Shown: positions 9,751 to 19,944, numbered from the stretch's first letter. The stretch is 64,000 nucleotides of DNA from Streptomyces fragilis (GCF_003112515.1 NZ_BEVZ01000003.1:496001-560000); one strand, 5' to 3'. Made by a program: numbers and translations. The notes: generated by a model not told the origin, from the letters alone.

Positions 9751-10064
9751 GCCCTTCCCGCCCGAGCCGCCCCGCCCCGGCGCCCCCGCCGGCCCGCGAG
9801 GCGGCTCCGGCGTTCCCGGGCCCGGGCAGGGCCCTGCCGCGGGGCCAGGCAATCCCCGAGCTCGCGTGGCGGGCCTCCTGGGTGCCCGACGGGCCCGCGC
9901 GCGGACCTCCCGGGCGCCCGACGGGCCCCTTCGGTGGGCCTCCGGGGCGCACGGCGCCTCCAGGGCACACGGCGCGGCCCGCCGCGTCCGGGGCGGGCAG
10001 GGAAACGCACCGTGCCCCGCTGCGGACGTCGCAGCGGGGCACAGGGGGGCGTCGCGTGGGGAAA
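9751..10064. other. convergent gap with decaying tandem repeats
   Basis: This 314-bp gap holds no gene I can support. From about 9875 to 9980 there are four successively shorter, degenerate units, each starting CCTCC(N)GGG and continuing (T/C)GC(C/A)C(G)ACGG, with a first spacing of about 32 bp. It ends with a terminator hairpin at 10012-10042. Confidence 0.55.
10012..10042. terminator. bidirectional hairpin terminator before ctaA end
   Basis: Perfect 12-bp stem GTGCCCCGCTGC / GCAGCGGGGCAC around a 7-base loop, 22 bp beyond the ctaA stop on the minus strand. Confidence 0.75.
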
Positions 10065-11069
10065 CTACGCGGGGACGGGCTCCGTGGAGGACGCCGGGAC
10101 CGCGGCGGGTTCCGCCGAGGGACGCTCGCGCATCGCCAGCAGCACCCGCACGGTGAAGATCCACACCAGGGCGGAGCCCAGCATGTGCAGCCCCACCAGC
10201 AGTTCCGGCAGGTCGAGGAAGTACTGGACGTACCCGATCACGCCCTGCGCGAGCAGCACCAGGAACAGGTCCCGCGTCCGCGCCAGCGTCACCCGCGGGG
10301 AGTCGAACAGCTTCAGCCCCACCCACAGCGCCACCGTGAGCAGCACCGTCAGCCAGGCCAGCACCGCGTGCACCCGGGTGACCGACTCCCAGTCCACCGG
10401 CATCCGCGGCACCTCGCTGGAGTCACCCGCGTGCGGTCCCGCGCCCGTGACCACCGTGCCGACGGCGATCAGCAGCGCGGACACCACCACCAGCGCCCAG
10501 GTCAGCCGCCGCAGCGGCGGAGCCGCCAGGGGACGCGGCGCGGCGTCGCCCTCGCCGGCCCGGTGCCACATCACCGTGGCGGCCGCGATCAGCGCGGAGG
10601 AGAGCAGGAAGTGCGCGGCCACCGTGTACGGGTTGAGGCCGACCAGCACCACGATGCCGCCGAGCACCGCGTTGCCCATCACGATCCAGAACTGCAGCCA
10701 GCCGATCCGGGTCAGCCCTCGGCGGAACGGCTTGGTGGAGCGGGCCGCGATGATCGCCCAGCCGACCGCCGCGCACAGCACGTACGTCAGCAGCCGGTTG
10801 CCGAACTCGATGACGCCGTGCCAGCCCATCTCGCGCGTGGTGGCGAGCGAGTCGGCGGTGCACTTGGGCCAGGTCGGGCAGCCGAGGCCGGAGCCGGTCA
10901 GCCGGACGGCGCCGCCGGTGACCACGATGACCACCGACATGACGAGCGCGGTGAGCGCCGCGCGGCGGACCGTCCGGGGATCCGGGGTCCAGCGGGCGGC
11001 GATGTGGGCAAGGGGGTTGCGGACCGCTGCCGCGGCCCCGCCAGGTTTCTCGTTCGGCACGCGCACCAT
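10065..11069 (-). CDS. ctaA: haem A synthase (COX15/CtaA family)
   Basis: Integral membrane enzyme that oxidises the haem O methyl group to give haem A for cytochrome aa3 oxidase, acting after CtaB. The product of about 334 residues has eight membrane segments in two repeats. The first repeat holds VTGGAVRLTGSGLGCPTWPKC and EFGNRLLTYVLC, and the second VVTGAGPHAGDSSEVPRM and RVHAVLAWLTVLL; these carry the conserved haem-ligand histidines. The start is uncertain: ATG at 11069 (MVRVPNEKPG) resembles homologues, while a GTG at 11090 would add seven residues. Neither has a clear ribosome-binding site. Confidence 0.93.
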   Translation of the reverse strand: MVRVPNEKPGGAAAAVRNPLAHIAARWTPDPRTVRRAALTALVMSVVIVVTGGAVRLTGSGLGCPTWPKCTADSLATTREMGWHGVIEFGNRLLTYVLCAAVGWAIIAARSTKPFRRGLTRIGWLQFWIVMGNAVLGGIVVLVGLNPYTVAAHFLLSSALIAAATVMWHRAGEGDAAPRPLAAPPLRRLTWALVVVSALLIAVGTVVTGAGPHAGDSSEVPRMPVDWESVTRVHAVLAWLTVLLTVALWVGLKLFDSPRVTLARTRDLFLVLLAQGVIGYVQYFLDLPELLVGLHMLGSALVWIFTVRVLLAMRERPSAEPAAVPASSTEPVPA

Positions 11070-11114
11070 CGTAGAACGGGGCTTGTGCACGCTTTCACGA
11101 GGGGCCGCCAGAAG

Positions 11115-11168
11115 CCCTGTGACGTTACTCCCAGCAGCGCTCCGTGGCCCTGTGCCGTCACTCCCAGC
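11115..11168. repeat. 21-bp direct repeat spanning the permease stop codon
   Basis: Two copies (11115-11135 and 11148-11168, 19 of 21 identical) each begin CCCTGTG and end ACTCCCAGC. The second includes the TGA stop and last codons of the ABC permease. It looks like a short local duplication. Confidence 0.6.
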
Positions 11169-11924
11169 GGAAGAAGCGCCCCGCCGCGGCCAGTCCCGCC
11201 ACCGCCCACGCGGTCAGCACCGCGAGCTCCCCCCACGGCATGCCGGCGCCGTGCTGGAGCACGTCCCGCAGGCCGCCGGAGAGGGCCGAGATCGGCAGCA
11301 GCTCCAGCACCGACCGGGCGGCCTCGGGGAACTTGTCCAGCGGCACCACCACGCCGCCGCCGACCAGCAGCAGCAGGAAGACCAGGTTGGCCGCCGCCAG
11401 GGTGGCCTCCGCCTTCAGCGTGCCCGCCATCAGCAGGCCGAGCCCGGAGAAGGCGGCGGTGCCCAGCACCAGCAGCAGGAACACCGCGACGGGGTTGCCC
11501 CGCGGGGACCAGCCCAGCGCGAGGGCGATCACCGTGAGCAGCGCGATCTGCAGCACCTCGGTGACCAGCACCGAGAGCGACTTGGCGGTCATCAGCCCCC
11601 ACCGCGGCAGCGGGGAGGCGGCCAGTCGCTTCAGGACGCCGTAGCGGCGCTCGAAGCCGGTGGCGATGGCCTGACCGGTGAAGGCGGTGGACATCACCGC
11701 CAGGGCCAGCACGCCGGGCGCGAGGAAGTCCACGGCCTTCCCCTCGCCGGTGTCGACGATGTCCACGGTGCTGAACAGCACCAGCAGCAGCGTCGGGATG
11801 ACCACGGTGAGCAGCAGCTGCTCGCCGTTGCGCAGCAGCATCCGGGTCTCCAGCGCGGCCTGCGCGGCGATCATCCGTCCCAGCGGCGCGGCGCCGGGCC
11901 TGGGGGAGTAGGTCCCGGTGGCGG

Positions 11925-11928
<4 letters not shown>
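11158..11928 (-). CDS. ABC-2 type transporter permease
   Basis: Membrane subunit of a two-gene ABC exporter. The 256-residue protein has six hydrophobic segments and the ABC-2 pattern (LLTVVIPTLLLVLFSTVDIVD after a first helix, then FERRYGVLKRLAASPLPRWG in the cytoplasmic loop). The ATG at 11928 overlaps the stop of the ATPase gene (ATGA), so the two are coupled. The substrate is unknown. The pair's place between ctaA and sufR is conserved in actinobacteria (M. tuberculosis Rv1456c-Rv1458c, from memory), which hints at a link with haem or respiration. Confidence 0.9.
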
Positions 11929-12857
<929 letters not shown>

Positions 12858-12865
12858 GGGACACG

Positions 12866-12871
12866 AGTCTA
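12866..12871 (-). promoter_or_regulatory. putative -10 for the ABC exporter
   Basis: On the minus strand this reads TAGACT and ends eight bases before the ATPase ATG, as for a leaderless promoter. No good -35 is visible. Confidence 0.4.
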
Positions 12872-13222
12872 GGTTCGCGCGGTGCCCGCCCGGTCCCCGG
12901 GTGCCGGATCGGCGCCGTCCGCCGCGGGCCGGTGCCCGCGCGGCCGGCCCCCCGCGAAGTCACCGCGCCGGCGAGGGTGAGCAGACGGGCCCGCGCCGCT
13001 CCGACGGCCGCGACGGCACCGCCCTTCACCCGGCCGGGTGAGCTGAGGGAGGAGTGGACGAGCGGGGTCCCACCTGGCCGGACGCCCGGGGAACGCAGCT
13101 CTGCGGCGGGCGAGGGGCGGGTCGCCGAGGGGCCGGCGAGCGGTGCGGAAGGCGTGGCGTGCAGGGTGGCCAGGGCCTTCGCGGCGCGCGGCCCGGTTTT
13201 CCGGAGCGTCCCTTTCCGCAGG

Positions 13223-13241
13223 TCAGGTTAGGTGGACCTAA
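13223..13241. promoter_or_regulatory. iron-box-like site (DmdR/IdeR type) upstream of suf
   Basis: TCAGGTTAGGTGGACCTAA matches 15 of 19 positions of the actinobacterial iron box TTAGGTTAGGCTAACCTAA. Its core, TTAGGT-GG-ACCTAA, is a perfect 6-bp inverted repeat. DtxR-family repressors bind such sites with Fe2+. It lies 72-90 bp before sufR, so suf may respond to iron as well as to SufR. Confidence 0.6.
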
Positions 13242-13276
13242 GTGATGAAGGGCACCACCGGCCCGGCGGACGCGGC

Positions 13277-13313
13277 TTGTCCGTCCGCCGGTAATTACGC
13301 AACAATGGCGTTG
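13277..13313 (+). promoter_or_regulatory. sufR promoter with SufR-type operator at the start codon
   Basis: CAAC-AATGGC-GTTG (13300-13313) matches the CAAC-N6-GTTG palindrome that I recall as the SufR operator of Streptomyces avermitilis; its last G is the first base of the sufR GTG. A promoter TTGTCC (13277-13282), 18 bp, AACAAT (13301-13306) would start transcription at that GTG, giving a leaderless message. SufR bound here would cover the -10 and the start site. Confidence 0.6.
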
Positions 13314-14053
13314 TGAAAAACGTCGGCCAGGAAGAAACCACGACCGGGGAGCGTTCCACACGCAACCGGGTCGTGCGCTCGATCCTGGACCACGGCCCGT
13401 CGACGGTCGCCGAACTCGCCGGCCGCCTGCGGCTGACCCAGGCCGCGGTGCGCAGGCATCTGGACGCGCTGGTCGCCGACGACGTGGTCGAGGCCCGCGA
13501 ACGCCGGGTCTACGGCGCTCGCACGCGCGGGCGACCCGCGAAGGTGTTCGTGCTGACCGACGGAGGCAGGGACGCCTTCGACCAGTCGTACGACCAGCTG
13601 GCCAAGGACGCGCTGCGCTGGATCGCGGACCAGGAGGGCGGTGAGCGGGCGGTGGCCGCTTTCGCACGTGCCCGGCTGGCCGACCAGGCAGGCGCCTACC
13701 GCAAGGCGCTGGAGTCGGTACCGCCCGAGCGCAGGGCCGAGGCGCTGGCCAGAGCGCTGTCCGCGGACGGGTACGCTGCCAGTGCGCGCAGCGCTCCCTC
13801 CCCGCAACTCGGCGAGCAGCTCTGCCAGCATCACTGCCCGGTCGCCCACGTCGCTGAGGAGTTCCCGCAGCTGTGCGAGGCCGAGACGGAGATCTTCTCC
13901 GAGCTGCTCGGCACCCACGTCCAGCGACTGGCCACGATCGCGCACGGTGACGGCGTCTGCACGACGTTCATCCCCAAGATTTCCAGGATCGACGACCACG
14001 CCACCAGTGGTCATTCATCATCTACGAGCACGGCCGGGAGGAACCCCGCATGA
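13313..14053 (+). CDS. sufR: SufR-type Fe-S sensing repressor
   Basis: Autogenous repressor of the suf operon that senses Fe-S status through its own cluster. The 246-residue protein has an N-terminal winged helix (about residues 15-85, with [21 protein letters not shown] as the recognition region). The C-terminal half carries Cys171, Cys175 and Cys188 in the order C-x3-C-x12-C, plus Cys216, consistent with the cluster ligands of SufR. The GTG start has no Shine-Dalgarno sequence and sits at the edge of the operator. The stop overlaps the sufB start (ATGA), so it is co-translated with the operon it controls. Confidence 0.92.
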   Translation: MKNVGQEETTTGERSTRNRVVRSILDHGPSTVAELAGRLRLTQAAVRRHLDALVADDVVEARERRVYGARTRGRPAKVFVLTDGGRDAFDQSYDQLAKDALRWIADQEGGERAVAAFARARLADQAGAYRKALESVPPERRAEALARALSADGYAASARSAPSPQLGEQLCQHHCPVAHVAEEFPQLCEAETEIFSELLGTHVQRLATIAHGDGVCTTFIPKISRIDDHATSGHSSSTSTAGRNPA

Positions 14054-15471
14054 CTCTCCCCACGGAGACTGCCCACCCCGAACTCGAGGGTCTGGGTAAG
14101 TACGAGTACGGCTGGGCGGACCCCGACGCGGCCGGCGCCTCCGCCAAGCGCGGCCTCAACGAGGACGTCGTCCGGGACATCTCGGCGAAGAAGTCCGAGC
14201 CGGAGTGGATGACCAAGCTGCGCCTCAAGGGCCTGGGCCTCTTCGAGAAGAAGCCCATGCCGAACTGGGGCTCGGACCTGTCGGGCATCGACTTCGACAA
14301 CATCAAGTACTTCGTGCGCTCCACGGAGAAGCAGGCGACCTCCTGGGAAGAGCTGCCCGAGGACATCAAGAACACCTACGACAGGCTGGGCATCCCGGAG
14401 GCGGAGAAGCAGCGCCTGGTCGCCGGTGTCGCCGCCCAGTACGAGTCGGAGGTCGTCTACCACCAGATCCGCGAGGACCTGGAGGAGCAGGGCGTCATCT
14501 TCCTCGACACCGACACGGCGCTCAAGGAGCACCCGGAGCTCTTCAAGGAGTACTTCGGCACCGTCATCCCGGCCGGCGACAACAAGTTCGCCGCGCTGAA
14601 CACGGCCGTGTGGTCCGGCGGCTCCTTCATCTACGTGCCGAAGGGCGTGCACGTCGAGATCCCGCTGCAGGCCTACTTCCGCATCAACACGGAGAACATG
14701 GGCCAGTTCGAGCGGACCCTGATCATCGTCGACGAGGGCGCCTACGTGCACTACGTCGAGGGCTGCACCGCGCCGATCTACCAGTCGGACTCGCTGCACT
14801 CCGCGGTCGTCGAGATCATCGTCAAGAAGAACGCCCGCTGCCGCTACACGACCATCCAGAACTGGTCGAACAACGTCTACAACCTGGTCACCAAGCGCGC
14901 CGTGGCGTACGAGGGCGCGACCATGGAGTGGATCGACGGCAACATCGGCTCCAAGGTGACGATGAAGTACCCGGCCGTCTACCTGATGGGCGAGCACGCC
15001 AAGGGCGAGACCCTGTCCATCGCCTTCGCGGGCGAGGGCCAGCACCAGGACGCCGGCGCCAAGATGGTCCACATGGCGCCGAACACGTCGTCGAACATCG
15101 TCTCGAAGTCGGTGGCGCGCGGCGGTGGCCGCACCTCCTACCGCGGCCTGATCGAGATCGGCGAGGGCGCCCCCGGCTCCAAGTCGAACGTGCTCTGCGA
15201 CGCGCTGCTGGTCGACACCATCTCCCGCTCCGACACGTACCCCTACGTCGACGTCCGTGAGGACGACGTGTCCATGGGCCACGAGGCGACCGTCTCCAAG
15301 GTCTCCGAGGACCAGCTCTTCTACCTGATGAGCCGCGGTCTCTCCGAGTTCGAGGCGATGGCGATGATCGTGCGCGGCTTCGTCGAGCCGATCGCGAAGG
15401 AGCTGCCCATGGAGTACGCCCTCGAGCTCAACCGGCTGATCGAGCTCCAGATGGAGGGCGCGGTCGGCTGA
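14050..15471 (+). CDS. sufB: Fe-S cluster scaffold subunit SufB
   Basis: Core subunit of the SufBC2D scaffold on which Fe-S clusters are assembled. The 473-residue protein is full length, with the beta-helix core region and conserved motifs such as [23 protein letters not shown] and [27 protein letters not shown], and ends with the conserved [30 protein letters not shown] seven bases before the ATG is a strong ribosome site. It is the second gene of the operon. Confidence 0.97.
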   Translation: MTLPTETAHPELEGLGKYEYGWADPDAAGASAKRGLNEDVVRDISAKKSEPEWMTKLRLKGLGLFEKKPMPNWGSDLSGIDFDNIKYFVRSTEKQATSWEELPEDIKNTYDRLGIPEAEKQRLVAGVAAQYESEVVYHQIREDLEEQGVIFLDTDTALKEHPELFKEYFGTVIPAGDNKFAALNTAVWSGGSFIYVPKGVHVEIPLQAYFRINTENMGQFERTLIIVDEGAYVHYVEGCTAPIYQSDSLHSAVVEIIVKKNARCRYTTIQNWSNNVYNLVTKRAVAYEGATMEWIDGNIGSKVTMKYPAVYLMGEHAKGETLSIAFAGEGQHQDAGAKMVHMAPNTSSNIVSKSVARGGGRTSYRGLIEIGEGAPGSKSNVLCDALLVDTISRSDTYPYVDVREDDVSMGHEATVSKVSEDQLFYLMSRGLSEFEAMAMIVRGFVEPIAKELPMEYALELNRLIELQMEGAVG

Positions 15472-15533
15472 CCCCGGCCCCCGCCCCGCCCGTCCCTGAA
15501 GCAACGAACAGTCCTGAAGCAACGAAAGCGAGC

Positions 15534-16730
15534 ATGACGACAGCCATGGCTGACGCTCAGAATGCCCCGGTGGGCTCCACCACCGCCGGATCCATCGCGG
15601 TGGCCGCAGAGTCGACCGTCGCCACGCGCATGAGCGCGCCGCCCTCCTACGACGTGGCGGACTTCCCGGTCCCGCACGGCCGCGAGGAGGAGTGGCGGTT
15701 CACCCCGCTGGCGCGCCTGCGCGGTCTGCACGACGGCACCGCCACCGCCTCCGGCGACGGCGTGAAGGTCACCGTCGACGCCCCCGAGGGCGTCGCGGTG
15801 GAGTCCGTCGGCCGTGACGACGCCCGCCTGGGCCGGGCCGGCAAGCCGGTCGACCGGGTCGCCGCCCAGGCGTACTCGGCGTTCGAGCAGGCCACCGTGG
15901 TGACCGTGCCCAAGGAGACGGTGCTGAGCGCGCCGGTCCGCGTGACGGTCGCCGGCCAGGGCGGCACCTGCTACTCCCACACCGTGGTCGAGCTGGGCGC
16001 GTTCGCCGAGGCCGTCGTCGTGGTGGACCACAGCGGCGACGCCGTCTACGCCGGCAACGTCGAGTACGTGCTCGGCGACGGCGCCAAGCTGACCGTCGTC
16101 TCCGTGCAGGACTGGGACGAGAAGGCCGTCCACGTCGGCCAGCACAACGCGCTGGTCGGCCGCGACGCCACCTTCAAGTCCGTCGTCGTCACCTTCGGCG
16201 GCGACCTGGTGCGCCTGCACCCGCGCGTCGAGTACGCCGGTCCCGGCGGCGAGGCCGAGCTGTTCGGCCTGTACTTCACCGACCAGGGCCAGCACCAGGA
16301 GCACCGCCTCCTCGTCGACCACAACATCCCGCACTGCAAGTCCAACGTGGTCTACAAGGGCGCCCTGCAGGGCGAGCAGGCCCACGCGGTGTGGATCGGC
16401 GACGTGCTCATCGAGGCCGCCGCCGAGGGCACCGACACCTACGAGATGAACCGCAACCTGGTTCTGACCGACGGCGCCCGCGTCGACTCCGTGCCGAACC
16501 TCGAGATCGAGACGGGTGAGATCGTCGGCGCCGGCCACGCCAGCGCCACCGGCCGCTTCGACGACGAGCAGCTCTTCTACCTGATGGCCCGCGGCATCCC
16601 GGAGTACGAGGCCCGCCGCCTCGTCGTCCGCGGCTTCTTCGCCGAGCTGGTCCAGCAGATCGGCGTCGACGACATCGAGGAGCGCCTGCTCGCCAAGATC
16701 GACGAGGAGCTGGAGGCGGCGGTCGCATGA
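15534..16730 (+). CDS. sufD: Fe-S cluster scaffold subunit SufD
   Basis: Paralogue of SufB and partner in SufBC2D. The protein of up to 398 residues has the N-terminal EEEWRFTPLARLRGL motif, the beta-helix core, and the C-terminal RGIPEYEARRLVVRGFFAEL stretch that mirrors the SufB end. The start could be ATG 15534 (MTTAMADAQ) or ATG 15546 (MADAQ); homologues favour the second by length, and neither has a strong ribosome site. It overlaps the Rieske gene by 4 bp. Confidence 0.95.
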   Translation: MTTAMADAQNAPVGSTTAGSIAVAAESTVATRMSAPPSYDVADFPVPHGREEEWRFTPLARLRGLHDGTATASGDGVKVTVDAPEGVAVESVGRDDARLGRAGKPVDRVAAQAYSAFEQATVVTVPKETVLSAPVRVTVAGQGGTCYSHTVVELGAFAEAVVVVDHSGDAVYAGNVEYVLGDGAKLTVVSVQDWDEKAVHVGQHNALVGRDATFKSVVVTFGGDLVRLHPRVEYAGPGGEAELFGLYFTDQGQHQEHRLLVDHNIPHCKSNVVYKGALQGEQAHAVWIGDVLIEAAAEGTDTYEMNRNLVLTDGARVDSVPNLEIETGEIVGAGHASATGRFDDEQLFYLMARGIPEYEARRLVVRGFFAELVQQIGVDDIEERLLAKIDEELEAAVA

Positions 16731-17047
16731 CGGCCTTCGTACGCGCCTGCGCACTGGGCGAGCTGGAGGAGAACACCCCCAAGCGGGTGGAAATCGACGG
16801 CACGCCGGTCGCCGTCGTGCGCACCGAGGGCGAGGTGTTCGCGATCAACGACGTCTGCTCGCACGCGAACGTGTCCCTCTCCGAGGGCGAGGTGGAGGAC
16901 TGCCAGATCGAGTGCTGGCTGCACGGCTCCGCGTTCGACCTCCGCACCGGCAAGCCGTCCGGTCTTCCCGCGACGCGCCCCGTCCCCGTATACCCCGTAA
17001 AGATCGAAGGGGACGACGTACTCGTCTCCCTCACCCAGGAGTCCTGA
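16727..17047 (+). CDS. Rieske-type [2Fe-2S] ferredoxin
   Basis: Small soluble Rieske protein of 106 residues, related to ferredoxin subunits of bacterial dioxygenases. It has the ligand motifs C-S-H (VCSHANVSL, residues 44-46) and C-W-L-H (ECWLHGSAF, about 63-66), which bind one [2Fe-2S] cluster through two Cys and two His. It is embedded between sufD and sufC with a 4-bp overlap, an order common in actinobacterial suf operons. A role as electron donor to cluster assembly is inferred from its position, not shown. Confidence 0.92.
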   Translation: MTAFVRACALGELEENTPKRVEIDGTPVAVVRTEGEVFAINDVCSHANVSLSEGEVEDCQIECWLHGSAFDLRTGKPSGLPATRPVPVYPVKIEGDDVLVSLTQES

Positions 17048-17054
17048 GGCACCC

Positions 17055-17819
17055 ATGGCAACGCTTGAAATCCGAGACCTGCACGTCACCGTCGAGGCCG
17101 ACAACGCCACGAAGGAGATCCTCAAGGGCGTCGACCTCACCGTGAAGCAGGGCGAGACGCACGCCATCATGGGCCCCAACGGCTCCGGCAAGTCGACTCT
17201 CGCCTACTCCCTGGCGGGTCACCCCAAGTACACGATCACCGGCGGCACGGTCACCCTCGACGGCGAGGACGTCATCGAGATGTCCGTCGACGAGCGCGCC
17301 CGCGCCGGCCTCTTCCTCGCCATGCAGTACCCGGTCGAGGTCCCCGGCGTCTCCGTGTCGAACTTCCTGCGGACCTCCGCCACCGCGATCCGCGGCGAGG
17401 CCCCCAAGCTGCGCACCTGGGTGAAGGAGGTCAAGGAGGCCATGGAGCGCCTCAACATGGACCCCGCCTTCGCCGAGCGCAACGTGAACGAGGGCTTCTC
17501 CGGCGGTGAGAAGAAGCGCCACGAGATCCTCCAGCTCGAGCTGCTCAAGCCGAAGATCGCGATCCTCGACGAGACCGACTCCGGCCTCGACGTCGACGCC
17601 CTGCGCGTCGTCTCCGAGGGCGTCAACCGCGTCCGCGAGAGCGGCCAGGTCGGCACCCTGCTGATCACGCACTACACGCGGATCCTGCGCTACATCAAGC
17701 CCGACCACGTCCACGTCTTCGCGAACGGCCGCATCGTCGAGTCCGGCGGTCCCGAGCTGGCCGACAAGCTGGAGAACGAGGGCTACGAGGCCTACACGAA
17801 GGGTGGCGCTTCCGAGTGA
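17055..17819 (+). CDS. sufC: Fe-S assembly ATPase SufC
   Basis: ABC-type ATPase that drives the SufBCD scaffold; it is not a membrane transporter. The 254-residue protein has Walker A GPNGSGKST near residue 39, the SufC-specific LAMQYPVEVPGVS segment, signature FSGGEKKRHE near 152, and Walker B IAILDETDSGLDVDAL near 175. It starts 7 bp after the Rieske gene and overlaps sufS by 4 bp (GTGA). Confidence 0.97.
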   Translation: MATLEIRDLHVTVEADNATKEILKGVDLTVKQGETHAIMGPNGSGKSTLAYSLAGHPKYTITGGTVTLDGEDVIEMSVDERARAGLFLAMQYPVEVPGVSVSNFLRTSATAIRGEAPKLRTWVKEVKEAMERLNMDPAFAERNVNEGFSGGEKKRHEILQLELLKPKIAILDETDSGLDVDALRVVSEGVNRVRESGQVGTLLITHYTRILRYIKPDHVHVFANGRIVESGGPELADKLENEGYEAYTKGGASE

Positions 17820-19075
17820 CACAGCTGCCGGGCCTCCTCGACGACCTTGAGGCGATCCGCAAGGACTTCCCCATCCTGGACCGCGAGGTCCACGACGGGC
17901 GGAAGATCGTGTACCTGGACAACGCGGCGACCTCCCAGAAGCCGCGCCAGGTGCTCGACGCCCTGAGTGCCTACTACGAGCGCCACAACGCCAATGTCCA
18001 CCGCGGGGTGCACGTGCTCGCCGAGGAGGCCACGGCACTGTACGAAGGCGCCCGCGACAAGGTGGCGGAGTTCGTCAACGCCCCCAGTCGCGACGAGGTG
18101 ATCTTCACCAAGAACGCCTCCGAGTCCCTCAACCTCGTAGCCAACATGCTGGGCTGGGCCGACGAGCCCTACCGGGTGGACAGCGACACCGAGATCGTCA
18201 TCACGGAGATGGAGCACCACTCCAACATCGTGCCGTGGCAGCTGCTCGCGCAGCGCACGGGCGCGAAGCTGAAGTGGTTCGGCCTCACCGACGACGGCCG
18301 CCTCGACCTGTCGAACATCGAGGAGGTCATCACCGAGAAGACGAAGATCGTCTCCTTCGTGCTGGTCTCCAACATCCTCGGCACGCACAACCCCGTCGAG
18401 GAGATCGTGCGACGGGCCCAGGACGTCGGCGCGCTGGTCTGCGTCGACGCCTCCCAGGCCGCCCCGCACATGCCGCTGGACGTGCAGGCCCTCGGCGCCG
18501 ACTTCGTGGCCTTCACCGGCCACAAGATGTGCGCCCCGACCGGCATCGGTGTGCTCTGGGGCCGCCAGGAGCTCCTGGAGGACCTGCCCCCGTTCCTCGG
18601 CGGCGGCGAGATGATCGAGACGGTCTCGATGAGCTCGTCGACCTACGCCCCGGCGCCCCACAAGTTCGAGGCGGGCACCCCGCCGATCGCCCAGGCGGTC
18701 GGGCTCGGCGCGGCGATCGACTACCTGTCGGCCATCGGCATGGAGAAGATCCACGCGCACGAGAAGGCGATCACCGAGTACGCGGTCAAGCGCCTGATCG
18801 AGGTCCCCGACCTGCGGATCATCGGCCCGGCCACGTCCGAGGACCGCGGCGCGGCGATCTCCTTCACGCTCGGCGACATCCACCCGCACGACGTGGGCCA
18901 GGTCCTCGACGAGCAGGGCATCGCCGTCCGGGTCGGACACCACTGCGCGCGTCCGGTCTGCCTGCGGTACGGAATTCCCGCGACCACGCGAGCGTCGTTC
19001 TATCTGTACTCCACACCGGCCGAGGTCGACGCCCTGGTCGACGGCCTGGAGCACGTACGGAACTTCTTCGGCTGA
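17816..19075 (+). CDS. sufS: cysteine desulfurase SufS
   Basis: PLP enzyme that takes sulfur from cysteine for cluster assembly. The 419-residue group II desulfurase has the PLP-lysine motif FTGHKMCAPTGIGVLWG near residue 239 and the active-site cysteine in RVGHHCARPVCLRYG near residue 378. The N-terminal YLDNAATSQKP and NVHRGVHVLAEEAT motifs are also present. The GTG start overlaps the sufC stop. The next gene, sufU, is its usual sulfur-transfer partner in Gram-positives. Confidence 0.97.
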   Translation: MTQLPGLLDDLEAIRKDFPILDREVHDGRKIVYLDNAATSQKPRQVLDALSAYYERHNANVHRGVHVLAEEATALYEGARDKVAEFVNAPSRDEVIFTKNASESLNLVANMLGWADEPYRVDSDTEIVITEMEHHSNIVPWQLLAQRTGAKLKWFGLTDDGRLDLSNIEEVITEKTKIVSFVLVSNILGTHNPVEEIVRRAQDVGALVCVDASQAAPHMPLDVQALGADFVAFTGHKMCAPTGIGVLWGRQELLEDLPPFLGGGEMIETVSMSSSTYAPAPHKFEAGTPPIAQAVGLGAAIDYLSAIGMEKIHAHEKAITEYAVKRLIEVPDLRIIGPATSEDRGAAISFTLGDIHPHDVGQVLDEQGIAVRVGHHCARPVCLRYGIPATTRASFYLYSTPAEVDALVDGLEHVRNFFG

Positions 19076-19092
19076 GAGGACGCGGCGGAGCC

Positions 19093-19557
19093 GTGAAGCT
19101 GGATTCGATGTACCAGGACGTCATCCTGGACCACTACAAGAACCCGCACGGGCGTGGTCTGCGTGACGGCGACGCCGAGGTGCACCACGTCAACCCCACC
19201 TGCGGTGACGAGATCACCCTGCGCGTGAAGTACGACGGCACGAAGGTCACCGACGTGTCGTACGAGGGGCAGGGCTGCTCCATCAGCCAGGCCTCCGCCT
19301 CCGTGCTCAACGAGCTGCTGGTCGGCAAGGAGCTGGACGACGCGCGCACGATCCAGGAGACCTTCCTGGAGCTGATGCAGTCCAAGGGGAAGATCGAGCC
19401 GGACGACGCCATGGAGGAGGTGCTGGAGGACGCGGTCGCGTTCGCCGGCGTCTCCAAGTACCCGGCCCGCGTGAAGTGCGCCCTGCTGAGCTGGATGGCC
19501 TGGAAGGACGCGACCGCACAGGCGCTGGGCGCCACCGACAAGGAGACCACCGCATGA
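19093..19557 (+). CDS. sufU: zinc-dependent sulfurtransferase SufU
   Basis: Accepts sulfur from SufS and passes it to the SufBCD scaffold; it resembles IscU. The 154-residue protein has the three cysteines of the family in HVNPTCGDEI, YEGQGCSISQAS and ARVKCALLSW, plus an Asp in the first motif, which bind zinc. The GTG start at 19093 (VKLDSMYQDVI) agrees with homologues. The frame is also open far upstream inside sufS, but that part is a shadow. It overlaps the next gene by 4 bp. Confidence 0.95.
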   Translation: MKLDSMYQDVILDHYKNPHGRGLRDGDAEVHHVNPTCGDEITLRVKYDGTKVTDVSYEGQGCSISQASASVLNELLVGKELDDARTIQETFLELMQSKGKIEPDDAMEEVLEDAVAFAGVSKYPARVKCALLSWMAWKDATAQALGATDKETTA

Positions 19558-19886
19558 GCGAGACGGTTGAGATGAAGCCCGCCTCGGAGGAAGAGGTCCG
19601 CGAGGCGCTGCTGGACGTCGTCGACCCCGAGCTGGGCATCGACGTCGTCAACCTGGGCCTGATCTACGGCGTGCACGTCGACGACGCGAACATCGCCACC
19701 GTGGACATGACGCTGACCTCGGCGGCCTGCCCGCTGACCGACGTCATCGAGGACCAGGCCAAGTCGGCCACCGACGGACTGGTCAGCGAGCTGCGGATCA
19801 ACTGGGTCTGGATGCCGCCGTGGGGTCCGGACAAGATCACCGACGACGGCCGCGAGCAGCTGCGGGCGCTGGGCTTCAACGTCTGA
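19554..19886 (+). CDS. sufT: metal-sulfur cluster assembly factor (SufT/DUF59)
   Basis: The 110-residue MIP18/DUF59-family protein is thought to help deliver or mature Fe-S clusters. It has the family motifs VVDPELGIDVVNLGLIYGV and LTSAACPLTDVI, with a conserved cysteine, and the C-terminal WMPPWGPDKITDDGREQLRALGF segment. The ATG overlaps the sufU stop (ATGA), so it is the last gene of the suf operon. A hairpin follows at 19945-19988. The symbol follows common use for DUF59 proteins in suf loci. Confidence 0.92.
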   Translation: MSETVEMKPASEEEVREALLDVVDPELGIDVVNLGLIYGVHVDDANIATVDMTLTSAACPLTDVIEDQAKSATDGLVSELRINWVWMPPWGPDKITDDGREQLRALGFNV

Positions 19887-19944
19887 CGTTCACGCGCGCC
19901 CGCACGCCCGCCCTCCGCGCGACGCGTTCGTACGGCACGGCCGA

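Larger units (their letters stand above)
12858..13312. other. divergent control region ABC exporter / suf
   Basis: This 455-bp region contains no gene I can support. It carries a probable -10 for the exporter (TAGACT on the minus strand, 12866-12871), an iron-box-like sequence (13223-13241), and a SufR-type operator ending on the sufR start codon (13300-13313). The middle, about 12890-13200, is featureless GC-rich DNA. Confidence 0.65.

Noticed and set aside
12932..13245. Small ORFs in the sufR upstream region
   Set aside because: They overlap the promoter and iron-box region and have no ribosome sites or coding signal.
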